DNA from: Polyangiaceae bacterium
GTDB lineage: Bacteria; Myxococcota_A; Polyangia; Polyangiales; Polyangiaceae
Length of the DNA: 60,857 bases
Assembly (NCBI GenBank): GCA_016933275.1
Contig: JAFGBI010000256.1
Span: 1 to 60,857 of the forward strand
Direction of reading: 5' to 3'
The notes below the pieces were generated by a model that worked only from the letters and a program-made list of their open reading frames with translations, searched no databases and was not told the origin of the DNA. Shown here in pieces: positions 8,240 through 16,430 of this stretch (positions are counted from its first letter, which is position 1; the number at the start of each line of letters is the position of its first letter). The translations under genes and the position numbers were made by a program.

Positions 8240-10072
8240 GTGGTACGAGTCGCGGGCTTGAGCGACCGCCCCCAGTCCCTCGCGCCCCCTCCGCCGACGT
8301 TCGCTGGCCTGGTGCTCCGGCGGATCCCGGCCGTGGGTGCGCTCCGCACCTACGACTGGCACGCCGCGAAGGCCGATCTGCTTGCGGGGCTCTCCGTGGC
8401 GACCGTCGCCGTTCCGCAAGGGATGGCCTATGCCATCGCGGCGGGCGTCCCGGTCGAGTACGGCCTCTACACCGCGATCGTGAAGACCGCCGTGGCGTCC
8501 CTCTTCACCTCTGCGCGCCAGCTGATCAACGGTCCCACCAACGTCGTGGCGATCGCCCTCCTCAGCGCGCTGGCCCCCATCCCGGCCGAGCAGAAGGTTG
8601 CCAGTGCCATCGCCCTCGGTGTCCTCGCGGGCCTCATCCAGCTGGTCATCACGGCCCTGCGCCTCGGCGATCTGACGCGGTTCATCTCGCACTCGGTGGT
8701 GGTCGGATTCACCTGTGGTGCGAGCCTCCTGCTCCTGCTCGATCAGACCCGCAACCTCTTCGGGTGGGAGCGCCGCGGCAGCCCCCATGATCACTTCCTC
8801 GTGCGCACCTGGACGACCTGGTCCGATGGAGGGGCGCCCAACCAGGGTACCCTCCTCCTCGGCCTCGGCTCCATCATCACCCTCTTCGCCCTGCGGTGGG
8901 TCAAGCGCCGACTCCGGTGGAACCTGTTTCCGGACCTCCTGGTGACGGTGGTCGCCTCCGCCGCCGTGGTGGCGCTCTTCCGCTTGGACGAGGCGGGGGT
9001 CCGGGTGGTCGGCGAGATCCCGCCGGGGTTGCCCGGTTTCGCGATCCCCGCCGTCCCCATGGAACATCTGCGCGTGCTCTCGGAGGGCGCGTTTGCCATC
9101 GCCACGCTCGGCCTCCTCGAGGCGCTCGCGATGTCCAAGCAGCTCTGCAACCAGTCGGGGCAGAAGCTCGATCTGAACCAGCAATGCCTGAGCGAAGGCG
9201 TCGCCAACCTCGCCGGCAGCTTCTTCCAGTGCATCCCGGGCTCCGGGTCGCTGACCCGATCCGCCATCAACCAGCAGGCGGGCGCGGTCACGCAATGGTC
9301 GGGGGTGGTCTCGGCCGCGGGGGTGGCCATGATCATGGTGCTCTTCGCTCCCTATGCCCGCTACATCCCGCACGCCGCGCTCGCCGGGATCCTGATGGTG
9401 ACTGCGTTCGGGATGATCGACTGGAAGGCGCTCCGCTTCCACGTCCGCGCCACCCAGTTCGACGCTGCCATCGTGGCCGCGACCGCGATCGCGGCGGTCG
9501 GGATCTCTATCGAGTTTTGCATCCTGATCGGCGTCCTGGCCTCCTTCGTGCTCGCTGTGCCACGCGCTGGTCGGATGACCCGCACGGAGTTCGTCGTCCA
9601 CGAGGACGGGATGGTCCGTGAGCGCAAGGAGGCGGAGCCTCCCGACGAGAGGATCCTGGTGTTCGGGCTGGAAGGCGAGCTCTTCTTCGGCTCGAGCCTC
9701 GCCCTCGACGAGCACCTCGACTACATGGAGGCGCGGGCGACCGAGGTGGGCGCCAAGGTGATCGTCCTCCGCGCCAAGCGCCTCCGGAACCCGGACGCGG
9801 TGGGGATGCACGAGCTCGCGCGCTGGATCCGCGACATGGGCAAGCTCGGGATCCGGGTGATCCTCTCCGGGGTGCGCGCCGACCTCGACACGGGCCTTCG
9901 CGTCGGGGGAGCGCCCGCCCTCGGCCCGGACCAGATCTTCCCGGAGCGAAAGACCCGCGGTTCGAGCACGATCGAGGCGCTCCACACCGCGTACACCTTC
10001 GTCGACGCGCACTTCCCCGCGCCCGCGGCCCATAAGTCGAGCCGACCACCCGCGGCGGAGTTCCAGGTCTAG
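8240..10072 (+). CDS. SulP family anion permease with STAS domain
   Basis: A 610-residue inner-membrane transporter. Residues ~35-430 contain the multi-helix SulP core, including the N-terminal signature around VAVPQGMAYAIAAGVPVEYGLY and the GSGSLTRSAINQQAGA segment. Residues ~455-590 form a cytoplasmic STAS domain (RILVFGLEGELFFGSSLAL), the usual regulatory tail. The family moves sulfate, bicarbonate or other anions by symport or exchange; substrate cannot be read from sequence. The start is a GTG; a nearby alternative cannot be excluded. It stands alone, with a hairpin overlapping its stop codon. Confidence 0.88.
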   Translation: MVRVAGLSDRPQSLAPPPPTFAGLVLRRIPAVGALRTYDWHAAKADLLAGLSVATVAVPQGMAYAIAAGVPVEYGLYTAIVKTAVASLFTSARQLINGPTNVVAIALLSALAPIPAEQKVASAIALGVLAGLIQLVITALRLGDLTRFISHSVVVGFTCGASLLLLLDQTRNLFGWERRGSPHDHFLVRTWTTWSDGGAPNQGTLLLGLGSIITLFALRWVKRRLRWNLFPDLLVTVVASAAVVALFRLDEAGVRVVGEIPPGLPGFAIPAVPMEHLRVLSEGAFAIATLGLLEALAMSKQLCNQSGQKLDLNQQCLSEGVANLAGSFFQCIPGSGSLTRSAINQQAGAVTQWSGVVSAAGVAMIMVLFAPYARYIPHAALAGILMVTAFGMIDWKALRFHVRATQFDAAIVAATAIAAVGISIEFCILIGVLASFVLAVPRAGRMTRTEFVVHEDGMVRERKEAEPPDERILVFGLEGELFFGSSLALDEHLDYMEARATEVGAKVIVLRAKRLRNPDAVGMHELARWIRDMGKLGIRVILSGVRADLDTGLRVGGAPALGPDQIFPERKTRGSSTIEALHTAYTFVDAHFPAPAAHKSSRPPAAEFQV

Positions 10073-10101
10073 AGCAGCAGTCAGGTTGATTGCTGCTCTA
10101 G
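10069..10101 (+). terminator. Terminator-like hairpin at the end of the SulP gene
   Basis: A perfect 11-bp inverted repeat, CTAGAGCAGCA and TGCTGCTCTAG, around an 11-base loop. The left arm contains the SulP stop codon. No T-run follows, so it may be a weak or Rho-assisted terminator, or it may protect the mRNA 3' end. Confidence 0.6.
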
Positions 10102-10346
10102 GACCCGCGAGGGACTGCCCCGGTCCGGGGTTCGACGGCGTGCGGCGCGCGCGCCCAATCACCGGCCCGCCGCTCTGCCTGCTGAACACGGTCGTTGTCT
10201 GCGGTGCTTCCGCTGCTAGGCTGCGCGCTCCCCAGCCGACGCGGTCTTCGAGCCGGAGCGAGAGGACGTCGTGCGCAGCCTTCGCGACGGCCCTGCTCTG
10301 ATTGGTGACGGCGCTGGCCGCGACCCAGAGAGCGCCAAGGAATCCG

Positions 10347-11342
10347 ATGTCGTCGAAACAGGACCGTCCAACCGCCATCTCCGTCGAAGAAGCACTGGGG
10401 CTCGCGCGAGCAACGTCTGGCAGAGCGCTCGCTTCGCTGCTCGACCGGGCCGACCAGACGCGCGAGGCGGTGTTCGGGACAGAGGTGCGATTGTGCTCCA
10501 TCGTCAACGCCAAGGCGGGCGGGTGCAGTGAGGATTGTGCCTTCTGTGCGCAATCGCGTCGCCTGGCCGGGAGCCCTCTCCAAATCCCCATCCAGCCGCT
10601 GCATTCTGCGTCACGACTCACCGAGGCGGCGAGGTGGGCCGAGAGGAACGGCGCCTTCTCGTTCTCGATCGTGACGGCGGGAAAGCAGCTCGCGCAGGGA
10701 TCCGAACAACGCGAGGTGGAGAACGCCCTCACGGAACTCCAGCAAACGAGCAGGTTACGACGGTGCGCGTCCCTCGGTCTACTGGGCGAACCCACTCTGC
10801 GGCGACTCCGACAGGCGGGGTTGGAACGTTACCACTGCAACCTGGAGGCAGCACCGAGCTTCTTCTCGCGTGTCTGCACGACCCACACCTTCGAAGAGAA
10901 GCTGGCAACGCTCGAAGCGGCGAGACGGACCGGTCTCTCGTTGTGCAGTGGAGGCATCTTCGGCATGGGTGAGACGTTCGCACAACGGGTGGAGCTCGCC
11001 GATGTCCTGAGGCGGTTCGAGGTGGACGCCGTTCCAGTGAATTTCCTCGACCCGCGACCCGGAACCCCCCTCGCCGACACCGTGCCCCTCGGCCCCGAGG
11101 AGTGCCTGGCCACGATCGCCGTCGTCCGGCTCATGCTGCCAGGTGCGGAGCTCATCGTCATGGGGGGACGCGAGGTGCAGCTCCGTGACATGCAGAGTGA
11201 CATCTTCCGCGCCGGCGCCACCGGCACCATCGTGGGCGACTATCTGACCACACCGGGCACCCAGGTGAACGACACGATCGCCCTGATCGAACGGCGCGGG
11301 CTGTCGGTTCGTCGGCCAGCAGCCACCGGCGGAGCGACGTAG
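10347..11342 (+). CDS. bioB: Biotin synthase
   Basis: A 331-residue radical-SAM enzyme that inserts sulfur into dethiobiotin in the last step of biotin synthesis. The cluster motif CSEDCAFC (Cx3Cx2C, residues ~57-64) is preceded by SIVNAKAGG and followed by AQS, as in BioB. YHCNLEA, LCSGGIFGMGE and GREVQLRDMQ near the C-terminus match BioB landmarks, including those supplying ligands to the second cluster. The ATG at 10347 with AAGGA upstream is preferred over a GTG at 10302. No other biotin genes are in the window, so it is an isolated copy. Confidence 0.9.
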   Translation: MSSKQDRPTAISVEEALGLARATSGRALASLLDRADQTREAVFGTEVRLCSIVNAKAGGCSEDCAFCAQSRRLAGSPLQIPIQPLHSASRLTEAARWAERNGAFSFSIVTAGKQLAQGSEQREVENALTELQQTSRLRRCASLGLLGEPTLRRLRQAGLERYHCNLEAAPSFFSRVCTTHTFEEKLATLEAARRTGLSLCSGGIFGMGETFAQRVELADVLRRFEVDAVPVNFLDPRPGTPLADTVPLGPEECLATIAVVRLMLPGAELIVMGGREVQLRDMQSDIFRAGATGTIVGDYLTTPGTQVNDTIALIERRGLSVRRPAATGGAT

Positions 11343-11395
11343 CTCACGCCGTGGAGCCACGGTCGATGACGCTGCGAACGCCCTTGACCGCGGGC

Positions 11396-11417
11396 ATTAT
11401 GCGCATATGCTCATAAT
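11396..11417. promoter_or_regulatory. Palindromic operator, site 1
   Basis: A 22-base palindrome: arms ATTATG and CATAAT around the core CGCATATGCT, with 20 of 22 positions symmetric. It ends 38 bases before the start of the P-loop/zinc-ribbon gene. The core is identical, including its one asymmetric pair, to that of the site at 15364-15387, and a related palindrome occurs at 16687-16710. The repetition at three promoter regions argues for one dimeric regulator. Confidence 0.75.
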
Positions 11418-11455
11418 CGGCGCGCGCGGAGAGAGCGGGCACCCGGAGGCGCCTC

Positions 11456-12415
11456 ATGACGGACCGTGGGGTCCGAGATCGGCAATGCATCGTCTGCATT
11501 TCAGGGCGTCCCCTGGCGGGGAAGACCACGGCCGCGGCGATGCTCCACGAGGATCGCGGCTGGCCCGTCGAGGAGGTGGATGCCCTCGGGGCCCGGTTGC
11601 TGGAGGCGGACTCGACGGCGGAGATCCCGGTCGAGCTCGACCGACGCCGCTTGTCCTACTCTGACGCGGCCCGAGTCGAATTTGAAGCGGCGGGACGTTT
11701 CCAGGAGCAGCTCCGCGCGCGACTCGACCCGCTCGGCGCACCCATCGTGCTGGTGGGGCTCCGGAGCGTGTCCACCCTTCGATGGCTGGACACTCAGTTC
11801 CCACGCCGCGTGTGTCTCGTCTATGTCTCGGCCGGCGTCCACGTCTGCCAGCGGCGCTTCGCGACGGCCACCCGCCTCCCGTACCGCGAATATCGGCGTT
11901 GCCTGGAATCGGCCATCGAGTGCGATCAAGAGGCACTCCACCGAATGGCCCAGCTGGTGGTCTCCAACCATGGGTCGCTCGACGCGCTCCGCGCTCGCCT
12001 CCGCGGGTTCATCGGCCCCAATGGACGCGCGCATCGGACGCGACTGGAGCCTTGCTCGGTCTGCGGGCAGATCCGGCCCGTGCATCATCGTCTGAACCCC
12101 GATCGAACCCCGATCTGTCGCAAATGCTACGAATGGCAGCTCAACGCCGAGCCCTGTTCGCAGTGCCACGAGCGGCGCCCCGTCCACTTCCGCGACAGCA
12201 CGGGCAGACCCGTCTGCACCCGGTGCTACCAGCGAACGTGCAACGTTCGGATCTGCGCGAGCTGCGGCAGGGCCCGACCAGTTTGTTGCCGCAACCTCGA
12301 CGGAGACCCCATCTGCAAGCACTGCCGCCGGCACGGGGCAGACATGAAGCACTCCCGAACGAAACCGCCATCCTCTCGAGGCAGGGTTGCCAAGATCGGC
12401 ACGAGTGCGCGATGA
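11456..12415 (+). CDS. P-loop kinase-like protein with three tandem zinc ribbons
   Basis: A 319-residue protein of two parts. Residues ~10-190 look like a small nucleotide-kinase-type P-loop domain: Walker A GRPLAGKTT at residues ~17-25 with a preceding hydrophobic strand, then strands such as IVLVGL and VCLVYVSA, and Arg-rich helices resembling a kinase lid. Residues ~200-295 hold three repeats of CxxC-x(15-17)-CxxC with the shared text RPVxxR and GxPxC, each a likely zinc ribbon. The combination suggests ATP- or nucleotide-dependent action on nucleic acid or a metal-responsive role. It lies directly behind operator site 1 and 103 bases before the DUF134 gene, probably in one operon. I do not recognise a named family with this architecture. 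Confidence 0.65.
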   Translation: MTDRGVRDRQCIVCISGRPLAGKTTAAAMLHEDRGWPVEEVDALGARLLEADSTAEIPVELDRRRLSYSDAARVEFEAAGRFQEQLRARLDPLGAPIVLVGLRSVSTLRWLDTQFPRRVCLVYVSAGVHVCQRRFATATRLPYREYRRCLESAIECDQEALHRMAQLVVSNHGSLDALRARLRGFIGPNGRAHRTRLEPCSVCGQIRPVHHRLNPDRTPICRKCYEWQLNAEPCSQCHERRPVHFRDSTGRPVCTRCYQRTCNVRICASCGRARPVCCRNLDGDPICKHCRRHGADMKHSRTKPPSSRGRVAKIGTSAR

Positions 12416-12518
12416 GTCGAAGGCTGACCGCGCCCGGTCGCGATGACCACCCCGTGAAGAGCTCCCGCGCGAGGTGGGACCGACGCCACGGAAGGTGGTA
12501 GGAGAAAAAAAGGCTCTC

Positions 12519-12872
12519 ATGCCCCGACCCCCCAAGCCGCGCGCCGTCGCGCACCCGCCCGCCACCGAGTACTTCAAACCCCGGGGCATCCCGATGGCCG
12601 AGCTCGAGGAGCGCGTGCTCGCGCTCGATGAGCTCGAGGCGCTGCGCCTGGTGGACCTCGAGTCGATGTCCCAGGAAGAGGCAGGGGAAGCCATGGGTAT
12701 CTCCCGCGGTACCATCGGCCGCCTGCTGGAACGGGGGAGGCGCACGGTCGTCGATGCCTTGCTCCACGGACACGCGCTCCGTATCGAGGGGGGGCCCGTG
12801 GTGACGGAGCGATCGCGTCGGCGAGGTCCCTGCTGCGCGTGGAACGGGTCGCAGACACAGGAGCGGGAGTGA
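12519..12872 (+). CDS. DUF134 family predicted DNA-binding protein
   Basis: A 117-residue protein. The family signature is clear: PRPPKPRAV at the N-terminus, YFKPRGIP, LALDELEALRLVDLESMSQ, then a helix-turn-helix around EEAGEAMGISRGTIGRLL, ending near HALRIEGGPVV. The family is predicted to bind DNA and is often found beside NifX-like and MBL-fold genes, as here. It is the best candidate regulator for the three palindromes in this region (inference). The start is the ATG at 12519, since homology begins at PRPP; GGAG and AAGG lie upstream. A short Cys-containing tail (RRGPCCAW) could bind metal. Confidence 0.82.
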   Translation: MPRPPKPRAVAHPPATEYFKPRGIPMAELEERVLALDELEALRLVDLESMSQEEAGEAMGISRGTIGRLLERGRRTVVDALLHGHALRIEGGPVVTERSRRRGPCCAWNGSQTQERE

Positions 12873-13234
12873 CGGTGAAGACACTCCCGTCGCCTGGTCT
12901 TGGTCCGAGCATCCGCGAGTCACGAGCGGATCGTCGGGTCGGTAGATCGACGCCGGAAGCGCCCACGGCTCATCGGGCGGCGAGGAGGGGAAGGATGCGG
13001 GTCGCGGCCGACGCGGGGAAGGGTTTGCCTCCCCCACCACGACGACACCTGGCACGGGAACGATCCGCCGCCGTGCTCGGATTGCGGGCCTTGGACCGCA
13101 CTGGCTGGGTGGGAAAGGGCATGGGGCGCTGAACCGGTCGCAGACCTCCGCGAACGCGACTCGGGAAGCGCGCCCCAGGTCGCCACCCGCAACGCGGCGT
13201 GGGTCCCGAACGACGCGGGTCTCGCGCAGGCGCT
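12873..13234. other. Intergenic region between converging genes
   Basis: About 360 bases between the DUF134 gene and the convergent phosphatase-like gene. Open frames exist on both strands but show no recognisable product. I see no clear hairpin or repeat. Confidence 0.5.
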
Positions 13235-14068
13235 CTACTCCAGGGCCTGCGTGCGCAGCCCGGCGACGTCGTCTGCAGTGACGCCGTGCGCCGCGAGGTA
13301 GGCGTCGATCCTCCCAGCAGCGTCGATCCGAGCGAAGACCCCGCTCATCCACTCCGCCGAGGTCGAGCCGGCGGTGGTCTGGTTCTCGACGAAATCCCGT
13401 TCGACCGCGGCCACGGGCACGCCCAGCGCCAGGAGCACCAGCGCCATGGTGAGGCTGGCACGATCGCGACCGATCACGCAGTGGACCACCGCGGGTAGCG
13501 CCCCATCGCGGCCAAGTTCCGCGAACACCGCGTCGAGCTTGGGCTCCATGGCATCCAGGGTCTGGAGGTACGAGTCCGCGTTCGGCGGCAGGATCTTTGG
13601 CAAATCAGCGAGGTAGTAGCGGGTCTCGTCGCTCACGCAGGCGGCGTCCGGTGTGCCGGCCGCGTCGGCCGCGTCGCGAAGGTCGACGACCGTCGCGATC
13701 TCCAGCGCCCGTAGCCGTGCGCAATCCACCTGCGAGAGCTCCCCCGCGCGGATCAGGACGTTCGCCCGCACGCGCTGTCCGCTCTCGGTCACGATGCCCC
13801 CCAACTGGCGCGCGTTCACCACCGCCGAGCCAAGGTCGACCGGACCGCCCTCCGCCCCCGTGGGTCCACCCGTCCCGTCGTCGCCAGCGACACCAAGACC
13901 CGCCCCGCTGGTGCCCGCCGCGTTCGCCGACCGGGGCGACTCAGTGGCGCCGGAGCATCCGAAGAGGACTAGCCCGGCCGAGGTGAGCGAAGCCAACACC
14001 CAAGCGCGGAGGCTCCGCGCTCCGCCAATCCCAAACGACTCGACGCCAACGTGAGTGACCCGCCTCAT
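13235..14068 (-). CDS. Tyrosine/dual-specificity phosphatase-like lipoprotein
   Basis: A 277-residue lipoprotein. The signal sequence ends LVLFGC, then a Gly/Ser/Ala linker. Residues ~85-275 resemble the bacterial tyrosine-phosphatase family (Y_phosphatase3): NARQLGG, LIRAGELS, VVDLRD and the active-site loop HCVIGRDRAS, which fits HCx5R with the nucleophilic Cys and phosphate-binding Arg present. The typical loop glycines partly differ (VIGRD rather than xAGKD), so activity is probable, not certain. The ATG at 14068 overlaps the MBL stop (ATGA) and has GGAGG five bases upstream, which decides against the earlier GTG. Exported location implies extracytoplasmic phosphate esters as substrate. 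Confidence 0.78.
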   Translation of the reverse strand: MRRVTHVGVESFGIGGARSLRAWVLASLTSAGLVLFGCSGATESPRSANAAGTSGAGLGVAGDDGTGGPTGAEGGPVDLGSAVVNARQLGGIVTESGQRVRANVLIRAGELSQVDCARLRALEIATVVDLRDAADAAGTPDAACVSDETRYYLADLPKILPPNADSYLQTLDAMEPKLDAVFAELGRDGALPAVVHCVIGRDRASLTMALVLLALGVPVAAVERDFVENQTTAGSTSAEWMSGVFARIDAAGRIDAYLAAHGVTADDVAGLRTQALE

Positions 14069-14922
14069 GCACACCTCCACTCGCCAGCCGGACCGAGCTC
14101 GAGGACACTGCCAACGACCACTCGACGGTAGCGACCGCCCAGTCCGGCTCGAAGCGCACGCTGCGGGTGCTCGCCCGTGCAGTGGGCAGGCCCCACGAGG
14201 GCTTCATCGAGCGCGATGAGCTCGGCGAGCGTCGCGTCGATGCGAACCGAAGGCGCATTCCGGAGGTGCATGCCTCCAATGACCGCCCGCACGGCCTCGC
14301 CCGGAAAAAGCCGGCGGGCGTACCTCACGGTGTTGATCACCCCCGAGTGGGCACAACCGAGGAGGATCACCAGGCCGGACCGATGACGCACGATCAGCGC
14401 CTGGTCGTCGAGCAACGGGTCGGGTGATACCCCTTCGCGGTCGGCGAAGAATGGGCCGCCCACGTCCTCGTCGGTCAGGCGGGGGATCTCCCCCGTCGCC
14501 CACAATCCCGGCAACGGCTCGCTCGGCTCCGAGCGGCGCTCCAGTGCCGACCCCGCGAGGGCGAGTCGTGCCGAGTCGGGAAGCCCGACCTCGCGGTCGT
14601 CACCGGAGGAGCGGCTGTAGTGCGGGCCATCGAACGCCGGATGTGCAAGGACCAGCGGCACCCGCCGCTGGGCAAGAAACGGCGCGATACCACCGGTGTG
14701 GTCGTAATGACCGTGGCTCAGCACGAGCGCATCCGCCCGACCAAGATCGACCCCGAGCCTCGCCGCGTTCGGAAGGAGCGCCCCACCGACCCCGGTGTCG
14801 AACAGCACCGCCCCCTGGTCCGTGCTCACCCAGCACGCAAACCCATGTTCGGTGAGGAGGCCGGCCTCGCCCGGCGCATCGTCGACGAGGACACGGAGTG
14901 ATAGTCGCTCCACCATGGACAT
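14065..14922 (-). CDS. Metallo-beta-lactamase-fold hydrolase
   Basis: About 285 residues. The metal-binding motif is intact: LSHGHYDHTGG (HxHxDH), with later metal ligands in LLGCAHSGVINT and GGMHL. The pattern FDTGVGGALLPNAARLGVDL and the late CAHSG motif match the subgroup annotated as dihydropteroate-/RFAP-synthase-like MBL proteins. Two starts are possible, ATG 14922 or 14916. It follows the NifX-like gene by 10 bases and overlaps the phosphatase gene, so the three form one minus-strand operon behind operator site 2. The association of this MBL subgroup with NifX-like and DUF134 proteins is known from other bacteria, but its substrate is not established. Confidence 0.82.
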   Translation of the reverse strand: MSMVERLSLRVLVDDAPGEAGLLTEHGFACWVSTDQGAVLFDTGVGGALLPNAARLGVDLGRADALVLSHGHYDHTGGIAPFLAQRRVPLVLAHPAFDGPHYSRSSGDDREVGLPDSARLALAGSALERRSEPSEPLPGLWATGEIPRLTDEDVGGPFFADREGVSPDPLLDDQALIVRHRSGLVILLGCAHSGVINTVRYARRLFPGEAVRAVIGGMHLRNAPSVRIDATLAELIALDEALVGPAHCTGEHPQRALRAGLGGRYRRVVVGSVLELGPAGEWRCA

Positions 14923-14932
14923 GGCGAAAACG

Positions 14933-15319
14933 TCAATCGCTATAGTGCCCTGGATGCCCTTGGTCGTGCCCCGCGCAAGCCATGTCGATGCCGAAATCCG
15001 GGAGCGCACTCGCAAGCACCGCAGCGACGCAGTCTCGAACCGTCTCCCCGCCCGCCTGGCAGACGCGAACGCCAATCGCATCGAGCTTCATGATGGCGCC
15101 GCGGCCGATCCCCGCCACGACCATGACGTCGAGTCGTTGGTCGCGCAGCAGGTCAACGGGGACGCACTGCCCATGGGCGTCGTGGCCGTGGTCGTTCGAC
15201 AACGTCTCCGAGGTGCCGAGATCCGTGTCTACGACGAGAAACGCTGGCGCGCCCCCGAAATGCGGGCAGATGAGGCTATCTTGCCCCCGGTCTTCCTCGA
15301 TGGGGATCCCGATTCTCAT
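14933..15319 (-). CDS. NifX-like dinitrogenase iron-molybdenum cofactor domain protein
   Basis: A 128-residue protein. It opens MRIGIPIEED, has ICPHFGGAPAFLVVDTD (typical of stand-alone FeMo-cofactor-binding-domain proteins), a His-rich insert HGHDAHG, the segment VMVVAGIGRGAIMKL, and a His-rich end (GHDQGHPGHYSD). The domain binds Fe-S or FeMo-type clusters in NifX/NifY and in the ORP-type proteins; the His-rich parts could bind metal ions. AGGAG precedes the ATG, and operator site 2 ends 45 bases upstream. No nitrogenase genes are present, so a role in nitrogen fixation is not implied. Confidence 0.82.
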   Translation of the reverse strand: MRIGIPIEEDRGQDSLICPHFGGAPAFLVVDTDLGTSETLSNDHGHDAHGQCVPVDLLRDQRLDVMVVAGIGRGAIMKLDAIGVRVCQAGGETVRDCVAAVLASALPDFGIDMACAGHDQGHPGHYSD

Positions 15320-15363
15320 ACTGTCTCCTGATGCGACGACCGCTCGCGAGCGCGGCTACGAAG

Positions 15364-15387
15364 CATTGTGCGCATATGCTCACAATG
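15364..15387. promoter_or_regulatory. Palindromic operator, site 2
   Basis: A 24-base palindrome: arms CATTGTG and CACAATG around the core CGCATATGCT. It differs from site 1 by one symmetric pair of changes within the shared 22 bases. It lies 45 bases upstream of the NifX-like ATG and 177 bases upstream of the divergent TrmO-like gene, so it could control both directions. Confidence 0.78.
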
Positions 15388-15563
15388 TCAAGGGTCGGCG
15401 GAGAGTGGTCGGCGACGCCCCCGGGTTAGAACCAGGGGGCGCGCGATGGTTGGTACGGGCTCGGCCCCTTGATCCTCCTCGGTACGCGCTCATACTCGGC
15501 CCGTGGTGTGCCTTCGGCCGGTCTCCTACCCGCAAGCGACCCGCTCTCACCGAAAGACGTCCC

Positions 15564-16094
15564 ATGCCTGACCGGGGATGGCCCCATCTCGAGCGCGAGG
15601 TCTGGATCATCGGACGGATCCGGTCTCCCTTCGTCGAAGCTCCGGGGACCCCCATCCAGCCCGCCTACGCCCGCAGCGCCGAGGGAAGGGTCGTCTTGGA
15701 TCCTCATCTTGCGCCAGCCCTCGACGACATCTCGGGGTTCGAGCGGCTCTGGCTCGTCTACTTCATGGATCGTGCCGGCGGCTACCGCCCCCAGGTCGTG
15801 CCCTACCGCGACACCAGACCGCACGGTCTCTTCGCCACCCGGTCACCTACGCGACCGAACCCCATCGGGCTCTCCGTGGTCCGACTGCTCGCCCGCGAGG
15901 GGAACGTCCTCCGCATCGCTGACGTCGACGTCCTCGACGACACACCGCTCCTCGACTTGAAGCCGTACGTGCCGGAGTTTGACGCCCATCCCTCGTCACG
16001 GGCGGGCTGGTTCGACACGTCCACGATGGACCGCCGGACCGCGGACACGCGTTTTCACGTCCCTTCCCCGGCAGAGCCGAACGGCAAGCCCTGA
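15564..16094 (+). CDS. TrmO/TsaA-like tRNA methyltransferase
   Basis: A 176-residue protein of the TsaA (VirR/YaeB) family, whose characterised member TrmO N6-methylates t6A37 in tRNA using SAM. Family landmarks are IIGRIRSPF near the N-terminus, ISGFERLWLVYFMDRA, the central RPHGLFATRSPTRPNPIGLSVV, and DVDVLDDTPLLDLKPYVPEFD. The start at 15564 places homology at residue ~13. It occurs beside NifX/MBL/DUF134 genes, a context where family members may have a role other than tRNA modification. Length and motifs look intact. Confidence 0.83.
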   Translation: MPDRGWPHLEREVWIIGRIRSPFVEAPGTPIQPAYARSAEGRVVLDPHLAPALDDISGFERLWLVYFMDRAGGYRPQVVPYRDTRPHGLFATRSPTRPNPIGLSVVRLLAREGNVLRIADVDVLDDTPLLDLKPYVPEFDAHPSSRAGWFDTSTMDRRTADTRFHVPSPAEPNGKP

Positions 16095-16196
16095 TCCCGG
16101 TCGGGATCCACGTCGGATCGAGCTCGGGCCGACCGACGGTGGCTGGCCGGCGCTTGGAGACGCCCGGATCGATGCCTCCCGCTCCTCGGCTCGGTA

Positions 16197-16430
16197 TCAA
16201 TGCCCACACGGTGGCTTGTCGCAGCGGGTCGCCCGGCCACAGCAGGGTGTTTCCCGCTCACAGTGGCGCGCCGAGCCACCACCGCCTCTGACGATGGCGC
16301 CCGTGGCCCCCGCGATCACCCGGCGAACGTCGCGACCGCAGGTTGGGCAATGGGAGAGCGCGGCCGCCGAGATGGACTGCTCGGCCTCGAATTCTCCGCA
16401 TTCCTCGCAATCGTAGAGATAGGTTGGCAT
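16197..16430 (-). CDS. FmdB-family small zinc-ribbon protein
   Basis: A 77-residue protein beginning MPTYLYDCEECGEFEAEQSI, the FmdB-family N-terminus. Two knuckles, CEEC and CPTC, about 17 residues apart should hold one zinc. A Gly-rich hinge follows, then a Cys-rich tail (HCERETPCCGRATRC) that may add a second site. FmdB proteins are annotated as putative regulators of formamidase/amidase genes, but their molecular role is not settled. GAGG lies before the ATG. It points away from operator site 3. Confidence 0.75.
   Translation of the reverse strand: MPTYLYDCEECGEFEAEQSISAAALSHCPTCGRDVRRVIAGATGAIVRGGGGSARHCERETPCCGRATRCDKPPCGH

Noticed and set aside
8096..10795. A 899-codon minus-strand frame opposite the SulP gene
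   Set aside because: It is Glu/Arg/Asp/His-rich antisense of the SulP transporter with no domain.
14982..15331. Plus-strand frames across the NifX-like gene
   Set aside because: They lie antisense to a clear NifX-domain protein with its own ribosome site and operator.
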